64,000 nucleotides of DNA, taken from positions 22,411,890-22,475,889 of the forward strand of contig NC_049981.1 of the NCBI RefSeq assembly GCF_000003815.2, in the 5' to 3' direction. The DNA is from Branchiostoma floridae (taxonomy: Eukaryota > Chordata > Leptocardii > Amphioxiformes > Branchiostomatidae). The notes beneath the pieces were generated by a model, which ran no database searches, was not told where the DNA came from, and saw only the letters and a list, made by a program, of their open reading frames with translations. Every line of letters starts with the position of its first letter. Within the stretch, counting starts at the first letter, position 1. The translations under genes were made by a program, and so were the position numbers. Positions 1 through 10,973 of the stretch are shown one piece after another.

Positions 1-1267
1 CGAGTTGACATTGTTTGTAAGCTTGAAAAAATTGGTGATTCATGTTGAAAAAAGATTTACAATAATTCTCAGGTGCTGTTATATACTGTGCCTTTGGACT
101 GCCCTTTAGCTCTACACACATCACAGATATTACACAGCCAATGCAGACACATTTACGAGACGAGAAAAGTGCTTTGTGTTACCGCTCTGCTTTACACTCC
201 TTTAGGCTCCATCAATATTCACATTTAGCACCACAAAAAGAAAGATGTGAATTCGGAGACATTTTCAGACATGAAAAGCACTACCTGTAAGCAGACGGTC
301 TGACCTCTGCCCCAGCCAAAGCATCACGGTGAAATTGCACATCGGACAATGCGAGTATCGAGCTGACCAGCGTTCCCAAAGGCCCGCGCAGATCCGTGCA
401 ACATTATGTCATGCCTCCAGGATCATTTTTGATATCAGACCCGTTGGAGCTGCGCCAGGGTTGGCAATTTGTATTGTGCACCTGCTACAAGTATATACAA
501 AAGCCTCTCCGCCCCAACCAGCCATACAGTGTACTGATGACAAACGATTATTGTTTTACATTCTGGGAACTCTAGGACGGCTATAAAGCTCTCCTCATAT
601 CCAGAGCACCACATAATTACAACATCAATCCCTTCCTGCTGGTACAACTAGAGTAGTGCCTAGCGGGGAATTCACAGGGCTTCTAGTCATTAAAACAAAT
701 GAAATTTGACTGAATAATGACTGATCAGCCGCTAACGAGCTTGTTGCAATCCTCTAGGTTAACTGCCGCTCGTTTGCCCTCTCCCGCGGCATGGAAGGGG
801 AGCTTGGAGCACGGGCGCTGGCCAGTGATTCTGGACCGGGGTGTCATTTGTTATGGACTATCAGAGCAACTACTGCGTGATAGATTGGGTATCATGACCG
901 AGTTTTTGAGGTAGGTCCAAAAGAGTATCAATTTATGTTTTCTCCGAAAGGGAAAAAGATACTGTTTTTGCTGGTGTGTTTTTTTCTTCTTTCGTCTATA
1001 GCCAATCAGAGATTAGGCTGGATATTAGATCTCGGGCAAATACGAGCAATCTTGTCTTTTTTTTTTCACATGGGATTGGCTTGACAAAACGCTATGAGGA
1101 AAACATTCTGCATTTTCAAGAAAATGTCTCCTTTCTAGTATGTTTTCTTGCTGCATTTTTTCAGAAGGTACAGGTTGCAGCTATATGTGGTGAATTTCAT
1201 GTTGTGGCCACACAACAGTCTGTATAAACTATTAGTAAAGAAGATAGGATGACTTCCCGACAAGATC

Positions 1268-1459
1268 TAACGCTGGTTCATCTTTATCCGTGGGGTAACC
1301 TATATCTGTTGTTTTTGAGGGCGACAGTTGTTTTAAACTGCAAGGTTTTGAAAATATCACCATTTTAAAACAACCTTTCTTCGGCTTAATATCTCTGAAT
1401 ACCCTGTTTAAAAAACAACGGATATAGGTAAACCACCGAATAAAGGTGAACCAGCGTTA
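1268..1459. mobile_element. MITE family A, copy 1
   Basis: The ends are inverted: TAACGCTGGTTCA on the left and TGAACCAGCGTTA on the right. Inside them the arms continue as ATCCGTGGGGTAACCTATAT on the left and the imperfect complement on the right, about 50 bp per arm. No coding sequence lies between. A second copy is at 6410-6627. Both copies have AAGATC just before the left end, so the true left border may be slightly further out. No clear target duplication is visible. Superfamily is not assigned. Confidence 0.8.
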
Positions 1460-1690
1460 CATGAAACATTCGAAAATACGGCCTGTGGGCAACAAATGAA
1501 AGTGATATTTCCTAGCCTCTGTTATGGTTATAGACTCCACCAAACTCTTTTTCCAGTAAGACTAAGAGCACATAATTGTGGGGTTCAAGCACCACCAACT
1601 GACCAGTCTAACAGGTCCGGACCAATTAGCCTTGCGGATCCCGGGAGCCAGGAGACTGTACTACTCATCTCGTGTGTTTCACATACTAAG

Positions 1691-1913
1691 TACTGTAAAT
1701 GCAGAAATGTTCGCGGTGGATTAATGTTCGCGGTTTTTGCGGTGACCACTTCACAGCTAACTTAAAACCATCGCGAACATTTTTCTATTAATAGTATTAT
1801 GGTATTAGACTGCAGTCTATGGTGTTGCTGCGAACTTGAATCCACCAAGAAAACTCCTTTTTCCCCGCTACCGCAAAATTAAATCCCTGCGAACTTAAAA
1901 GCATTTTACAGTA
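1691..1913. mobile_element. TA-flanked MITE with TTCGCGGT-type arms
   Basis: Left end TACTGTAAATGC and right end GCATTTTACAGTA are inverted copies with one inserted A. The arms continue with TTCGCGGT motifs on the left matched by GCGAAC and ACCGC on the right. The TA at each extremity is a likely TA target duplication, as in Tc1/mariner-like or PIF/Harbinger-derived MITEs. There is no coding capacity. From memory, elements with such ends occur in many marine invertebrate genomes. Confidence 0.75.
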
Positions 1914-2616
1914 TATCAGAGCCTGCAATGGTCTGGCTACCTTGACCCTTTTATTGGTAGACCCCTGGGCCCAAATGATTATAGATAACAAATACCATAA
2001 CTAATTGGTGACAAATCACTCTTGGATGCCTTTCTCTGGAGGCAATGGCTAAGAACCATTTAAAGAATTACCGGTATCCATTTTATCAGTTTTATTACAG
2101 ATTCTTCAACTTCTTTGTATAAGTTTTGAAACAGAATTCCTCACCTTGAAACTGAATTCTCTTTAGTTGAACAAAACTGATTGTTATCCACAAGCTGTTA
2201 CTATCGAGTAGAGGAGTCAGATTAGGGCTCTTTTAAAAGAGTTTATGGCTAACTGTAAATCAAGCTTTGTAGTGACTTTGTTTCGAGGTATGGGTTATGA
2301 TAAAGTAAACGTTTAGAGCACTTGGTCGGCACATGGACTAACTTAATATTCTCTTCATCCCTGCAGGGACGTAAGGCCACGACTTTTGTCTGTCCTACAC
2401 TGCAGTCTGAGCTTATTGTCAGGAGAGCCCAAATATTATTTCGCAGTATGACGATTTCGCGGTGGAGGGGTCACGGCCAAAACCCCAATCATAAAACCAA
2501 CTAGAGTAGAAACTAGGTAACATTTGCAAGCAAATACATGATGTTTACCCTCACATGGTCTAGCCTAGCAAAGTACTGCCTTGTTTATTCTTACTCCTGA
2601 CCAATACATACTGATC

Positions 2617-2986
2617 CAGGGTTGTAGCCAGCACCCGTCCTTCTGTCCTTTGACGGAATTTTGTAGCTAGGGTCAGAAAAAAAATTTGCCCATTCCATCC
2701 TCCATCCAATCGATATTTAAAGATAAAAAAAAATGTATCCCTTGTGTAATTTTTCACCAAAACAGACGTCGTTGAACAGCTTAGTCTACCAGCAAACTTT
2801 ACCCCTCAAAATGCAGGAAATAGCGTTTCAGAGGGTCTATTTTTCATATTTTCTGGATGTGAGGAGGGTGGGGTGGTTGGGGGTGTGTGATGCGCCCGGA
2901 CCCCCCTAGGAACGTCGCAACTTCAACACTAGATGGGATTTATAATTGAGGGGACGGAAAATGATTTTAGGCTGCCTACAACCCTG
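2617..2986. mobile_element. hAT-like non-autonomous element (MITE) with 8-bp TSD
   Basis: The ends are CAGGGTTGTAGCCAGC on the left and the complement of CAGGGTTGTAGGCAGC on the right, 15 of 16 matching. Immediately outside are TACTGATC (2609-2616) and TACTGACC (2987-2994), an 8-bp target duplication with one change. A CAGGG terminus with an 8-bp duplication is typical of the hAT superfamily. The 370-bp interior has no transposase frame and includes a C-run near 2900, so it needed transposase from elsewhere. Confidence 0.85.
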
Positions 2987-3390
2987 TACTGACCAATACA
3001 TGGTGACCAGCCGCTTTACTTCTGTCAATATTATGCCAATTGCTACACCATGTAATCAAATACCACAATTTGTTTGCTACATTACCAGTAACCATGGAAA
3101 CAGTCTGGTCTAGATCATTGTCTTAATGTGTTTGGAGAAGAAAAAGAGGAAAAACTATGTGAGAAAACAATATGTTTACCTTCACCAACAAGAACATCTC
3201 AAGATTTAAGATGCAATTCCACATACGAGACTGATGATGATGATTCTTCACAGTAATGTGCATCATTTACACCCAGATTGACTGAATGAGATCTAAAAGG
3301 TGTCAATGCTCATTTGACCACAACATTGCTTCCACTATCATCTTGACAGACCACATCGACTGAGGAAATCAAGTGGAAATGTCTTATGCA

Positions 3391-3425
3391 TTTGGCGCCA
3401 ATTTGGCAACGGGAAAATTGCCAAA
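3391..3425. promoter_or_regulatory. E2F-like site next to inverted TTTGGCAA
   Basis: TTTGGCGCCAA at 3391-3401 matches the E2F core TTTSGCGC. It is followed at once by TTTGGCAA (3402-3409) and its perfect complement TTGCCAAA (3418-3425) with an 8-nt spacer. These resemble two half-sites for NFI-type factors, but the spacing is not the canonical 5 nt. No promoter or gene is visible next to it, so a regulatory role is only a suggestion. Confidence 0.25.
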
Positions 3426-4288
3426 CGGTCGGATAATACCCAAAATCCTTGGAGGGTCGGTGGTGTTGATGGCATGGGAAACTAGGCCATGGTAAATGGT
3501 CCTCATGTTCCATCCCGTTTGCAGGACTGTGATTTCCCATTAAGTGGAGGATTAGACCGTAAATCCTCGTCAAGGGTCCTGACATCAGCAATTCTGGGAA
3601 AATTGGAAGCAATCAAACCAAGATGAAAACAAAAGGGGGATGGGCAAATGTGACAGTCCCTTGCTGAATAATCACGTATAAGACGATTAGAATTTAGCAG
3701 CAGGATTTATCTGACTGGGCTCTTATGAAAATCCCTACACCAACAGTCCGGATGACGGAGAAAATGTCCAGGATGTGGAAGATGTGCATCATAAAAACAT
3801 CAGCCAAAGATGATTACAGGTGTTCATCGCCATGGCGACAAGCTCCTTGTGCACTCATACATGAAAGATGTTGCTAAATATTTTACAGAGGCTTTAATTG
3901 AATCTTATTAATGCCCCTCTCTGTAACCAATTCTACTGTGCATGAAAATTGCAAAAGTCAACTGCAAAAGGCTGTGACGTAATAATATATGGTGGGGAGT
4001 GCGACAAGGAAATCCTTTTAGCACCTGTCCCCGTGTCAGCTGAGGGCATTGTGTTCGGCACAACAGGATGCCATCATGCAACGCACTGTCCATCACGCTC
4101 TTTCATCACACAGCTCACTCTTGCAGGCCGATACGTTTTCCTGTGGCACACCATTGATCAGCCGTTTTTTCCGCGAAGGAAAAGCAGAGGTCAGGGATTC
4201 TGGTGGATGACCACGTTTCCATCAGTGTCTCCTTCACGCTCGGAGGAGCCGGATGCGAATCGATCTAACAGCTTTCTCCAGTAAAATA

Positions 4289-4580
4289 TTCAAAACTGCG
4301 GCAAAAACAGACCCTACTAATCAACGAAAGGCCGCAGAAAAATATTTCATGCCCTTTCTGTGCCGATTGCAACTACTGACAAGGTCTGCTTCCATCCCAT
4401 TCTTAAGCAGGTTGATCTGAGATTCTGATGACTCTAAGATTTTGGTTCAAAACTGCGGCAAAAACAGACCCTACTAATCAACAAAAGGCTGCAGAAATAT
4501 ATGTCACGGAATTTCTGTGACGATTGCAACTACTGACAATTTTAATGCTTCCATCCCATCCTTACGCAGGTTGATTTGAC
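4289..4580. repeat. Head-to-tail duplication, period about 157 bp
   Basis: The segment beginning TTCAAAACTGCGGCAAAAAC at 4289 is repeated at 4446. Both copies run through ACAGACCCTACTAATCAAC, CGATTGCAACTACTGACAA and GCAGGTTGAT. The copies differ by scattered substitutions, so the duplication is old. I see no coding sequence and no terminal inverted repeats. Its origin is unknown. Confidence 0.85.
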
Positions 4581-6409
4581 AATTTTTACCAGCAGACTAG
4601 TGGCAAAGAAGTTTTTGTAGTGAATCATGTGAAATATAATTTCATTTTCACTGTCACTATAGAGAAGCTATCGATCACGGACACCATCAAAGGAACTGGA
4701 AAATTATTGAACAAGAAACTTGATGATCGGTCACCAGAGGGCAGTTTTTACAGTTCCAGCTGTAAAATGCAACTTGTATAACTACTATAAGGTTGCTACA
4801 TATAACTGGGTTTACAGACAAGACAGTAACATGTGATTCAGATTCTGAAAGAGCCCTTGATCATGATCATGAAGAGTTGCTGTGGTTTGAAGACTGAAAA
4901 GTTAGACTATGAATATGATGCAAAATGCAGTTTTCAGTTTGTGTGATCCATGATCGATGACAGAATTTTGCAAAATGTTTAAATAAATGCACATGCCTAA
5001 ATATACCAACTCTTATAATTCTAGGCACAAAACAGGACTGCCACATCTTTTGAAAAAAAACTGAATATTAAGAGATCTACTAGTATTTAATATGTAGTGT
5101 TGGCAAATCCTGAGGTTTGCACACTTCAGATATCCACATGTTCTTGAGAAGGTCTCCATAACATCGTACATGTGCCACAGTGCCAGTCTTAGGGTATCCG
5201 GCAAAATCATGAGAACAAGCTGAGTTATGTTTGTGACATTATCTAATATGATGCTTTTCATAATGTCGAATGCAATCAAAATATACAACTGTCACTTTTT
5301 ATGGTGAGTGATTTATAACAGTAAATTGGTCTAGAGACACAAACATACACACTCATGTGTGCATGCTCAATCAGACAATGATGCATGGACTCCCTGTTCC
5401 TATTTCATAACAGCAGGACTGTAAATAAAGTGGGGAATATCTTAAAAAATTGCAATTCAGGTATAGGCAGACATTTTCACAGCATAGTGATACACACTGG
5501 ACACTCCTATCAATCATAGCTTTCATTTTTTTATGACCTGGCCTCATGGGCCCCTCTTGATAAAGGCACATCATGCCATGCCATGATCATGCCTATAAAA
5601 TCAATCAATGAAAAATGCATGGAGCAATACAATAACAATGGACAATTGAAAGTAGCCATCTATTACGGCACGTAACAGGTTCTCCGAAATGACTCAGTCC
5701 TTCAATAATGCAGCAAGTCCTGACAGAGATGGACTGTAAACACGCACACCTGCAGCAGACAGGCGAATCATTCACCAGTCCGATGCCTCACCAAAGGCTC
5801 AAAATCTATTTTTTTAAACGATATGAATCTTGTATTGGTGCACCTCTCTTAAAACTTTACCTAAAAGGTGCACAGCAGAAAAAAAAAATTGGGAGCACAA
5901 TGCAAAATGAATTTTGAAATGTACCAACAGCTGCAATGTTGATCCATACACAGTCATCTTTTGTAGTTCGCACCTGGGCTGTCGCCTGCTTTAGATTTTT
6001 TTCCATCACTCTCATTGTTCGGGAGCCAATGATGTTAATCTGTCGTTTTAAGTGAATGAAAACACATTTTTATCATTCTATGTACTGAAACTCAGATTTT
6101 GGGGACAGGTGGAATGAAATTTTTGTCTGTCCCAGGAAGCAGATTTTTCATCCCAGGACAGAGGGATTGGTCCTGGAGACATCCCAGCTGGTTAATACAG
6201 CCTCATTGTTACAGTGTAACAATATGATATTTCAATTCCAGTATGGCATCAATGTATTTTCTACTTTATTTTCTTGGCTTTCAAGAATGCGCTGCAGATC
6301 TTAGGTCCCTGTCAAAATACCAGGTATATTTTAGTACTGCTCTCATGATGCTCCTTTAAATTTTAATCAAAATAGCACCAAATAAAAAAAACATGAATTT
6401 AAAAAGATC

Positions 6410-6627
6410 TAACGCTAGTTCACCTTTATCCGTGGGGTAACCTATATCCGTTGTTTTTAAAAGTAGGGTATTTTGGGCAATCATGCCAACAAAATGTGAG
6501 GTCAAACTGCTATATTTCGAAAAAATTACAATATGAACAACCGTCTGTCAACTTGATATCCCTAAATGTGCTGTTTTGAAAAGCAACGGATATAGGTTAC
6601 CCCACAGATAAAGATGAACTAGGGTTA
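6410..6627. mobile_element. MITE family A, copy 2
   Basis: Second copy of the element at 1268-1459. The left end is TAACGCTAGTTCACC followed by TTTATCCGTGGGGTAACC. The right end carries GGTTACCCCAC and GAACTAGGGTTA. Here the inner arm is better preserved (complementary ATATCCGTTG and CAACGGATAT). The loop region differs from copy 1, so the family is defined by its arms. AAGATC again precedes the left end. Confidence 0.8.
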
Positions 6628-8178
6628 CTTGGTACAAGTAATATTTTTGAGGTATGTAATCAGAATTAGATATCCTGGTGTTCAGGACATTCTTCAGAAG
6701 CCTTGATAATTTGAATTCTACGACGACAGGGACAAAAGGTTACGGTGCATTGTCAGGACAGGCTAAAGCCATTTGGGAAGAACATACCACCACCGGCCAC
6801 AAATGAAACAGAAATTCCGAAAAGCACTTGTCCATTTCCCGTGATTTGTTTTCTGACATCTTTGTATTTGGGGCACTTTCTACCAGCCAAGAAAAGAACA
6901 ACAGCTGCTGTATAACTGTATAACGTTATATACCGTAATGACAAGATGGGTCTCTTCCAATAGGCTTTATCATTTTTGTAGGCTCTGCACACACCCATCC
7001 CCAGCTCATTTTGGTAGTGTCTTACTAGTAAATGTGCCATATTCTGTTATTAGCAAGACTAGCCAAACAATAAAAAGAAACAGTATAAGCGGCAATGGTA
7101 ATCTTTAACATGGATAGGAAGTGGGAAAAAATGATGGGTTGCTCCTTTGCTAAATTGGTACGACTAGAGAAATTGCCATCAACATGGTAGTATTATGATT
7201 GTACCTCTGTTAGATGTTACATCTTTCAAGAGGAATACACACTTTTTTCTCTGATCATCTGTTTTCACAAATTGAGCCAGAATTATTCAATCAAAGACAA
7301 ACCGACACCCTTCATCTGCTTGAAGATGAGAAAATGTATGCCTGAAAAAGTGTGAAGATGTGATAGAAGCTCTGGGGTTTGATCGCCAAGGATTGGCTAA
7401 GATTTCCATGTTGGAGTAGATTGTATCAAAAGAATAGAAAAGGTGCGACCTTAGCTTCCGGGCTTTGTCTAAGATATGCATCAGACATCATGTGGTAACA
7501 AACCCTTTGGAGTGTGGTCTTGCAGTAGACGTGCAGGCATTGCACAATGAAGCTTATCTCAGAACACAGCTTAGTCGGTACACCGAAACTGTACTGCTGG
7601 GATGCAATCCAGTGCGCACAATTCTAAGACAGGAGAATCAAAAATTCTTCTCCTTTCACATCCACAGATTTGTTGCTACCAAGGCCGAATGAGACAATTG
7701 CCTAAAGAAGGTTAGCTTGGTATCCAAATTATACTTGCTCTGGTTTGCTTTACTGATAGCTTCTAGATACCAAATAGTCTTGCACCAGTCCCCATTTAAA
7801 TGTTTGGCCATCACACCATTAACTATTTTAGGTATGAAACATTTTTAAAAGCAGTGCAATGGTGATCGAACTTCAGTAGTCCTGCTTAAATGCCATAATG
7901 CCGTTACAAAGGGTCATGTGATGAAGAGCAGAGATCTCATTTATATATTACGCTAATTTTCAAAAGCCAATGAGGTAGCTGTTTCAACTGTGGTAGGAGG
8001 AAAAAGACGGTTTTCACAGTGTTTAAAATTGCTGGTTGAAACAATTCTGTAGTATGGTACATTCAAAATGCATACTAGTATTCGTAGTATTATGAATTTG
8101 TTGAGGGGCGGTCACGAGCATAATCTTTGAAAACAGAACCACTGCAAACGTTTTAATATCGAAAGTATGATGTTTTAC

Positions 8179-8298
8179 CTGTGATGAAGCCAGATCTGAG
8201 TCTGTCAAAGTCTTTGAAGAACTCGGACACTCTGACCCTCTTGGTCTGTGCCACTGTGCGGATCTCATCCTCCAGTTTGCTGGAACCCAGTGGAAGTG
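8179..8298 (-). CDS. EF-hand-like protein, partial internal exon
   Basis: On the minus strand this stretch reads LPLGSSKLEDEIRTVAQTKR, then VRVSEFFKDFDRLRSGFIT. It ends in a phase-1 donor (CACAG, then GTAAAA, on the minus strand). The pattern KRxRxxEFFxDFDxLRxGxIT is the helix and loop entry of an EF-hand seen in large, mostly uncharacterised EF-hand-pair families, many of them ciliary or protist. Canonical calcium ligands are only partly present in this fragment, so calcium binding cannot be claimed. The upstream side of the exon is lost in the N gap from 8299. I see no further EF-hand exon to the left. The family call is by motif only and no specific orthologue is recognised. Confidence 0.7.
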
Positions 8299-8449
8299 NN
8301 NNNNNNNNNNNNNNNNNNNNNNNNNNNNNNNNNNNNNNNNNNNNNNNNNNNNNNNNNNNNNNNNNNNNNNNNNNNNNNNNNNNNNNNNNNNNNNNNNNNN
8401 NNNNNNNNNNNNNNNNNNNNNNNNNNNNNNNNNNNNNNNNNNNNNNNNN
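8299..8449. other. Assembly gap (151 N)
   Basis: A run of N directly abuts the EF-hand-like coding exon on its 5' side on the minus strand. It therefore hides the exon's acceptor and possibly more coding sequence. The sequence right of the gap (8450 onward) has no visible exon. Confidence 0.99.
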
Positions 8450-9480
8450 TTTAGGGTCTTGGCTACAAAGCTACAGCTATTTTCTCAGCCAACATTTTGG
8501 TAAATTTCTTTTACCTTTACTCAGTAATTCATTGAGCTATTTTGAAGAAGGTTATCAAAATATCTGCAGAGAAAATTATATTACTTGTGTAGCTAAGAAT
8601 CCAGTGTATATTGATTTAGTTAACTAATGAAACTACTAGTAAACAGGAACAAATAATGATATTTACTTTGAATTGTTGTACACAACCTTTCTTTACATAG
8701 AAAAAAAATTCACAGATACAGCAATGTATTGGTGTGTTGCAATGAAGGGCAGTAATACAAACTATACAGACACAGAAACAGCAGGCAAGAATCAACACTG
8801 GCAGAATTACACTACATGCATCTATCAATGGCAAGGTACAGGTATTTTAGGATACAAATCAGGCCCTATCTCATATAATAATTCTACTACATGCAAAGGT
8901 CTTCCCCCATAAGCCACAATATAAAATTTCAAAATCACTTTAAAAACAAGCAACAACAAATGCTGGTGAAACATAACCATGCCAATAATAAAAACAACAA
9001 ACAAATAGGTTCTGTACAATGTTATCATAAATATCATGTAGAGCTATATAATATGGTACACATTACACAACATATCTAAAGTGACATAGTGCCCACTTGC
9101 TACTATCCACAAAAGAGGCAAGGGGACTAAAACGTACAACAACAGGTGGGTAACCTACAAACAAATTCTCTTTTCCCTCAAAATCTCTATCATTGGGACT
9201 TGTAACCTAAAATTGTGGCATCATATTCATATCTACAGACTGAACATTATGTTAATATTACAGCATGTTGCTGTACATGTAGCTGTTATATATGCCAGTT
9301 GAGAACAAAGTTATGATCCCAGCTCGTCAGCAAACTTGGTGGAATATTATGGTAACGCCTTCTTGAACAACACATCCGGTTTTGACAAGTGAAAACGTTG
9401 AATATGTATATTTGACCACGTAGAACGATAGCTGAACATATCATGGCAGACACAGAATAGACAGTTGTCGCTAAACTTAC

Positions 9481-9548
9481 CGTTTTCCTCCAAAATCTGA
9501 GTAGGATGTGAAGTTGTGACGGGTTTCAATGGCGACCCCACCACATTT
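9481..9548 (-). other. Possible 5' exon of the EF-hand-like gene
   Basis: On the minus strand a perfect donor (AAAACG, then GTAAGT) follows an open stretch. One frame gives SPLKPVTTSHPTQILEEN and another gives VAIETRHNFTSYSDFGGK. Neither frame has a convincing ATG, since the only nearby ATG (9546-9548) is followed quickly by a stop. It may be a 5' untranslated or partly coding first exon. The 9.1-9.55 kb interval to its left would then be its first intron. The link to the 8179 exon is inferred from strand and proximity only. Confidence 0.3.
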
Positions 9549-9549
9549 G

Positions 9550-9977
9550 TGTTTCAGTAACTAAGCAACGCCGGGTCAAGACCTCAACTGGACTTCCGAC
9601 CGTAACGAAACTGCTCGGTACTTCCGGTGCCCTCATCACTCATATATGTTTACATTATTGTTAGGAAGTATACTCTGCATATCTAGGTAAATTTTGTTAT
9701 ATGTGTAAGTCGATGGCGCTTTATCATTTCACATTTATTCCGTTCAGATATATTTGAATCTTTGTAGCGTTTGGATGTTGTCTAAATACATGCTACCTAG
9801 CAACTGAGGTCGTTGACCCCGAAATGGAGGGTCAACCCCCACAATGCACTGCGTTTCCTGTTCTTGGGTCACGTTTCGAGAGTACTGAGCTGATTTTTCC
9901 CTGCAGCAATTTCAAGTTCAAGTTACCTCTGATCATCCCCTTGCCTCTTTAGAACGGATAGAGACCCAAGGGTAGAT
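9550..9977. promoter_or_regulatory. Candidate divergent promoter region
   Basis: This interval lies between the putative minus-strand 5' exon and the first plus-strand start codon of the hnRNP gene. It is richer in CpG than its left flank. It contains GTTGACCC (9812-9819) and its exact complement GGGTCAAC (9829-9836) with a 9-nt spacer. This resembles two everted nuclear-receptor half-sites (TGACCC and GGGTCA). Two acceptor-like tracts, ending CCCTGCAG (about 9906) and CCTCTTTAG (9952), precede exon 1a, so that exon could also be internal to a longer transcript. No TATA box is evident. Confidence 0.35.
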
Positions 9978-10006
9978 ATGGCAGCAAGTGAGGAACCTGA
10001 TGACCG
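9978..10006 (+). CDS. hnRNP A/B-D-like gene, candidate alternative first coding exon 1a
   Basis: An ATG at 9978 opens the peptide MAASEEPDD and then the first two bases (CG) of an arginine codon, followed by GTAATG as donor. Joined to the acceptor at 39061 it reads DDR-KMFVGGLSW, in frame. The main first exon 1b also ends in DDR with the same CG|G split. The peptide is acidic like other N-termini of this family but only ten residues long. The exon could begin at the CCTCTTTAG acceptor (9953) or at a separate promoter. No transcript evidence is available and the donor is weak, so this remains a candidate. If real, it gives an isoform lacking most of the 71-residue N-terminal region. Confidence 0.45.
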
Positions 10007-10620
10007 GTAATGAAACAGTATTACTATCTTTCTTCATCCGAAAACCAACGTCTGAAAATTGACTTGTAAGTGGGAGGGCATAAGAATGACGTGAAAAAAA
10101 TACAGCCGGTTCCTCATTTAAGCGCTCAGTAGAATCGGTAATAAGATGTTGTTGTTAATATATATGTATTTGTGGCCAACCTTACCTTCCTCGTGATCGC
10201 ATCTCTCTGGATATTTGGAGGAGGCCTATTAGTCATATTTCCCGTTTTCTGTACCGTGACCATTTTCACTGCGTCAGAGCCTCGCAAGACGAGTACGTGT
10301 GAAATTTTTGCAAGAATGGTTTTGCCGCCAACGGCACAAGGCGACTTTCCCGCCATGTGATAGGGATTGCCCAATGGGAACAAAGGTTTATGTTTGTCAC
10401 CAAAAAACAATGGTGCTCCACCCAAAATGTCGGCCCTTTTTTCATGCCGCGGGATCGCAGACACATTTTCTTTCACTTGCGACGCGAATATCGCGCTCGA
10501 TTGCGCAGCGAACGTTGTGTCGAAGCCAAATAGTCGTTCATTCTGATCCCTGGAAAATGGTTTCAGACGGAGTAAATGGCGAATAAAAATTGTATAAATA
10601 TGCCTGAAACCAAGTACGTA

Positions 10621-10761
10621 ATGCAGAAACTGACCAATCACATCGCTCGTATTTGATGATATCATTTCATCCAGCCAATAGGCAGGCGTATGCAAATGAG
10701 GGTTAATCATATGTAGGCTGGTTGCGTGGCGTGTTCTTTTTTCGGCGGTAAATCGCACAAG
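10621..10761 (+). promoter_or_regulatory. Core promoter of hnRNP exon 1b
   Basis: Two CCAAT boxes (10634-10638 and 10675-10679) lie 41 bp apart on the same strand. An exact octamer ATGCAAAT follows at 10690-10697. A pyrimidine start tract TTCTTTTTTC around 10735-10744 resembles the TCT/TOP initiators of translation and RNA-binding protein genes. That would give a 5' UTR of only about 26 nt. The start codon sits inside AAGATGGCGG (10759-10768), the YY1 motif often found across the ATG of short-leader housekeeping genes. There is no TATA box. The surroundings are CpG-rich, consistent with a ubiquitous promoter. Confidence 0.6.
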
Positions 10762-10973
10762 ATGGCGGAGGAAGTGAACGGCGAGCAAATTCAGCAGAAT
10801 TTGGACGACATGAGCCAAGATCTTATGGCCACAACAACAGAGGCGGTTGCCATCGAGCAGCAAGAGACCGATATGACCAACTTGACGGGAGACGGTAGCG
10901 CGGCGCCGGTAGCCGGCGAAGATGTGCCTCCCGGAAGCAAAATCAACTCGACCAAAGATGATGACGACGACCG
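10762..10973 (+). CDS. hnRNP A/B-D-like protein, main first coding exon 1b
   Basis: This exon encodes the acidic, glutamine- and threonine-rich N-terminus, starting MAEEVNGEQIQQNLDDMSQD and ending PPGSKINSTKDDDDD plus a split arginine codon (CG|G). The last part aligns by eye with the stretch before RRM1 in vertebrate HNRNPAB and HNRNPD (QINASKNEEDxG before KMFVGGLSW). The Drosophila Squid protein has a comparable DDDR-K junction. The donor is CG, then GTACGC. The ATG is the first in the short leader and lies in a YY1 motif. The protein family binds AU-rich and other single-stranded RNA or DNA in the nucleus and shuttles to the cytoplasm. It affects splicing, mRNA stability and localisation. 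The N-terminal segment is expected to be disordered. Confidence 0.9.

Larger units (their letters stand above)
1..8178. other. Left flank, no supported coding exon
   Basis: This stretch is low-GC, with frequent stops in all frames. I see no open reading frame with a recognisable domain and consensus splice borders. It may be the introns and downstream part of the minus-strand EF-hand gene whose exon ends at 8179, or intergenic DNA. It contains two copies of a TAACGCTGG-ended MITE, a TA-flanked MITE, an hAT-like MITE and a 157-bp-period duplication, each listed separately. The stretches 1-1267, 1914-2616, 2987-4288, 4581-6409 and 6628-8178 otherwise show only single-copy-looking noncoding sequence. 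Confidence 0.5.

Noticed and set aside
717-914. 65-codon plus-strand frame near the left edge
   Set aside because: No domain, no splice context, and CpG content only slightly raised; likely chance.
5013-5288. Minus-strand 91-codon frame with a helical-looking stretch LVLMILPDTLRLALWHMYDV
   Set aside because: It faintly recalls RhoGAP or DEP-type helices, but no motif is complete, there are no convincing splice borders, and codon use is not gene-like.
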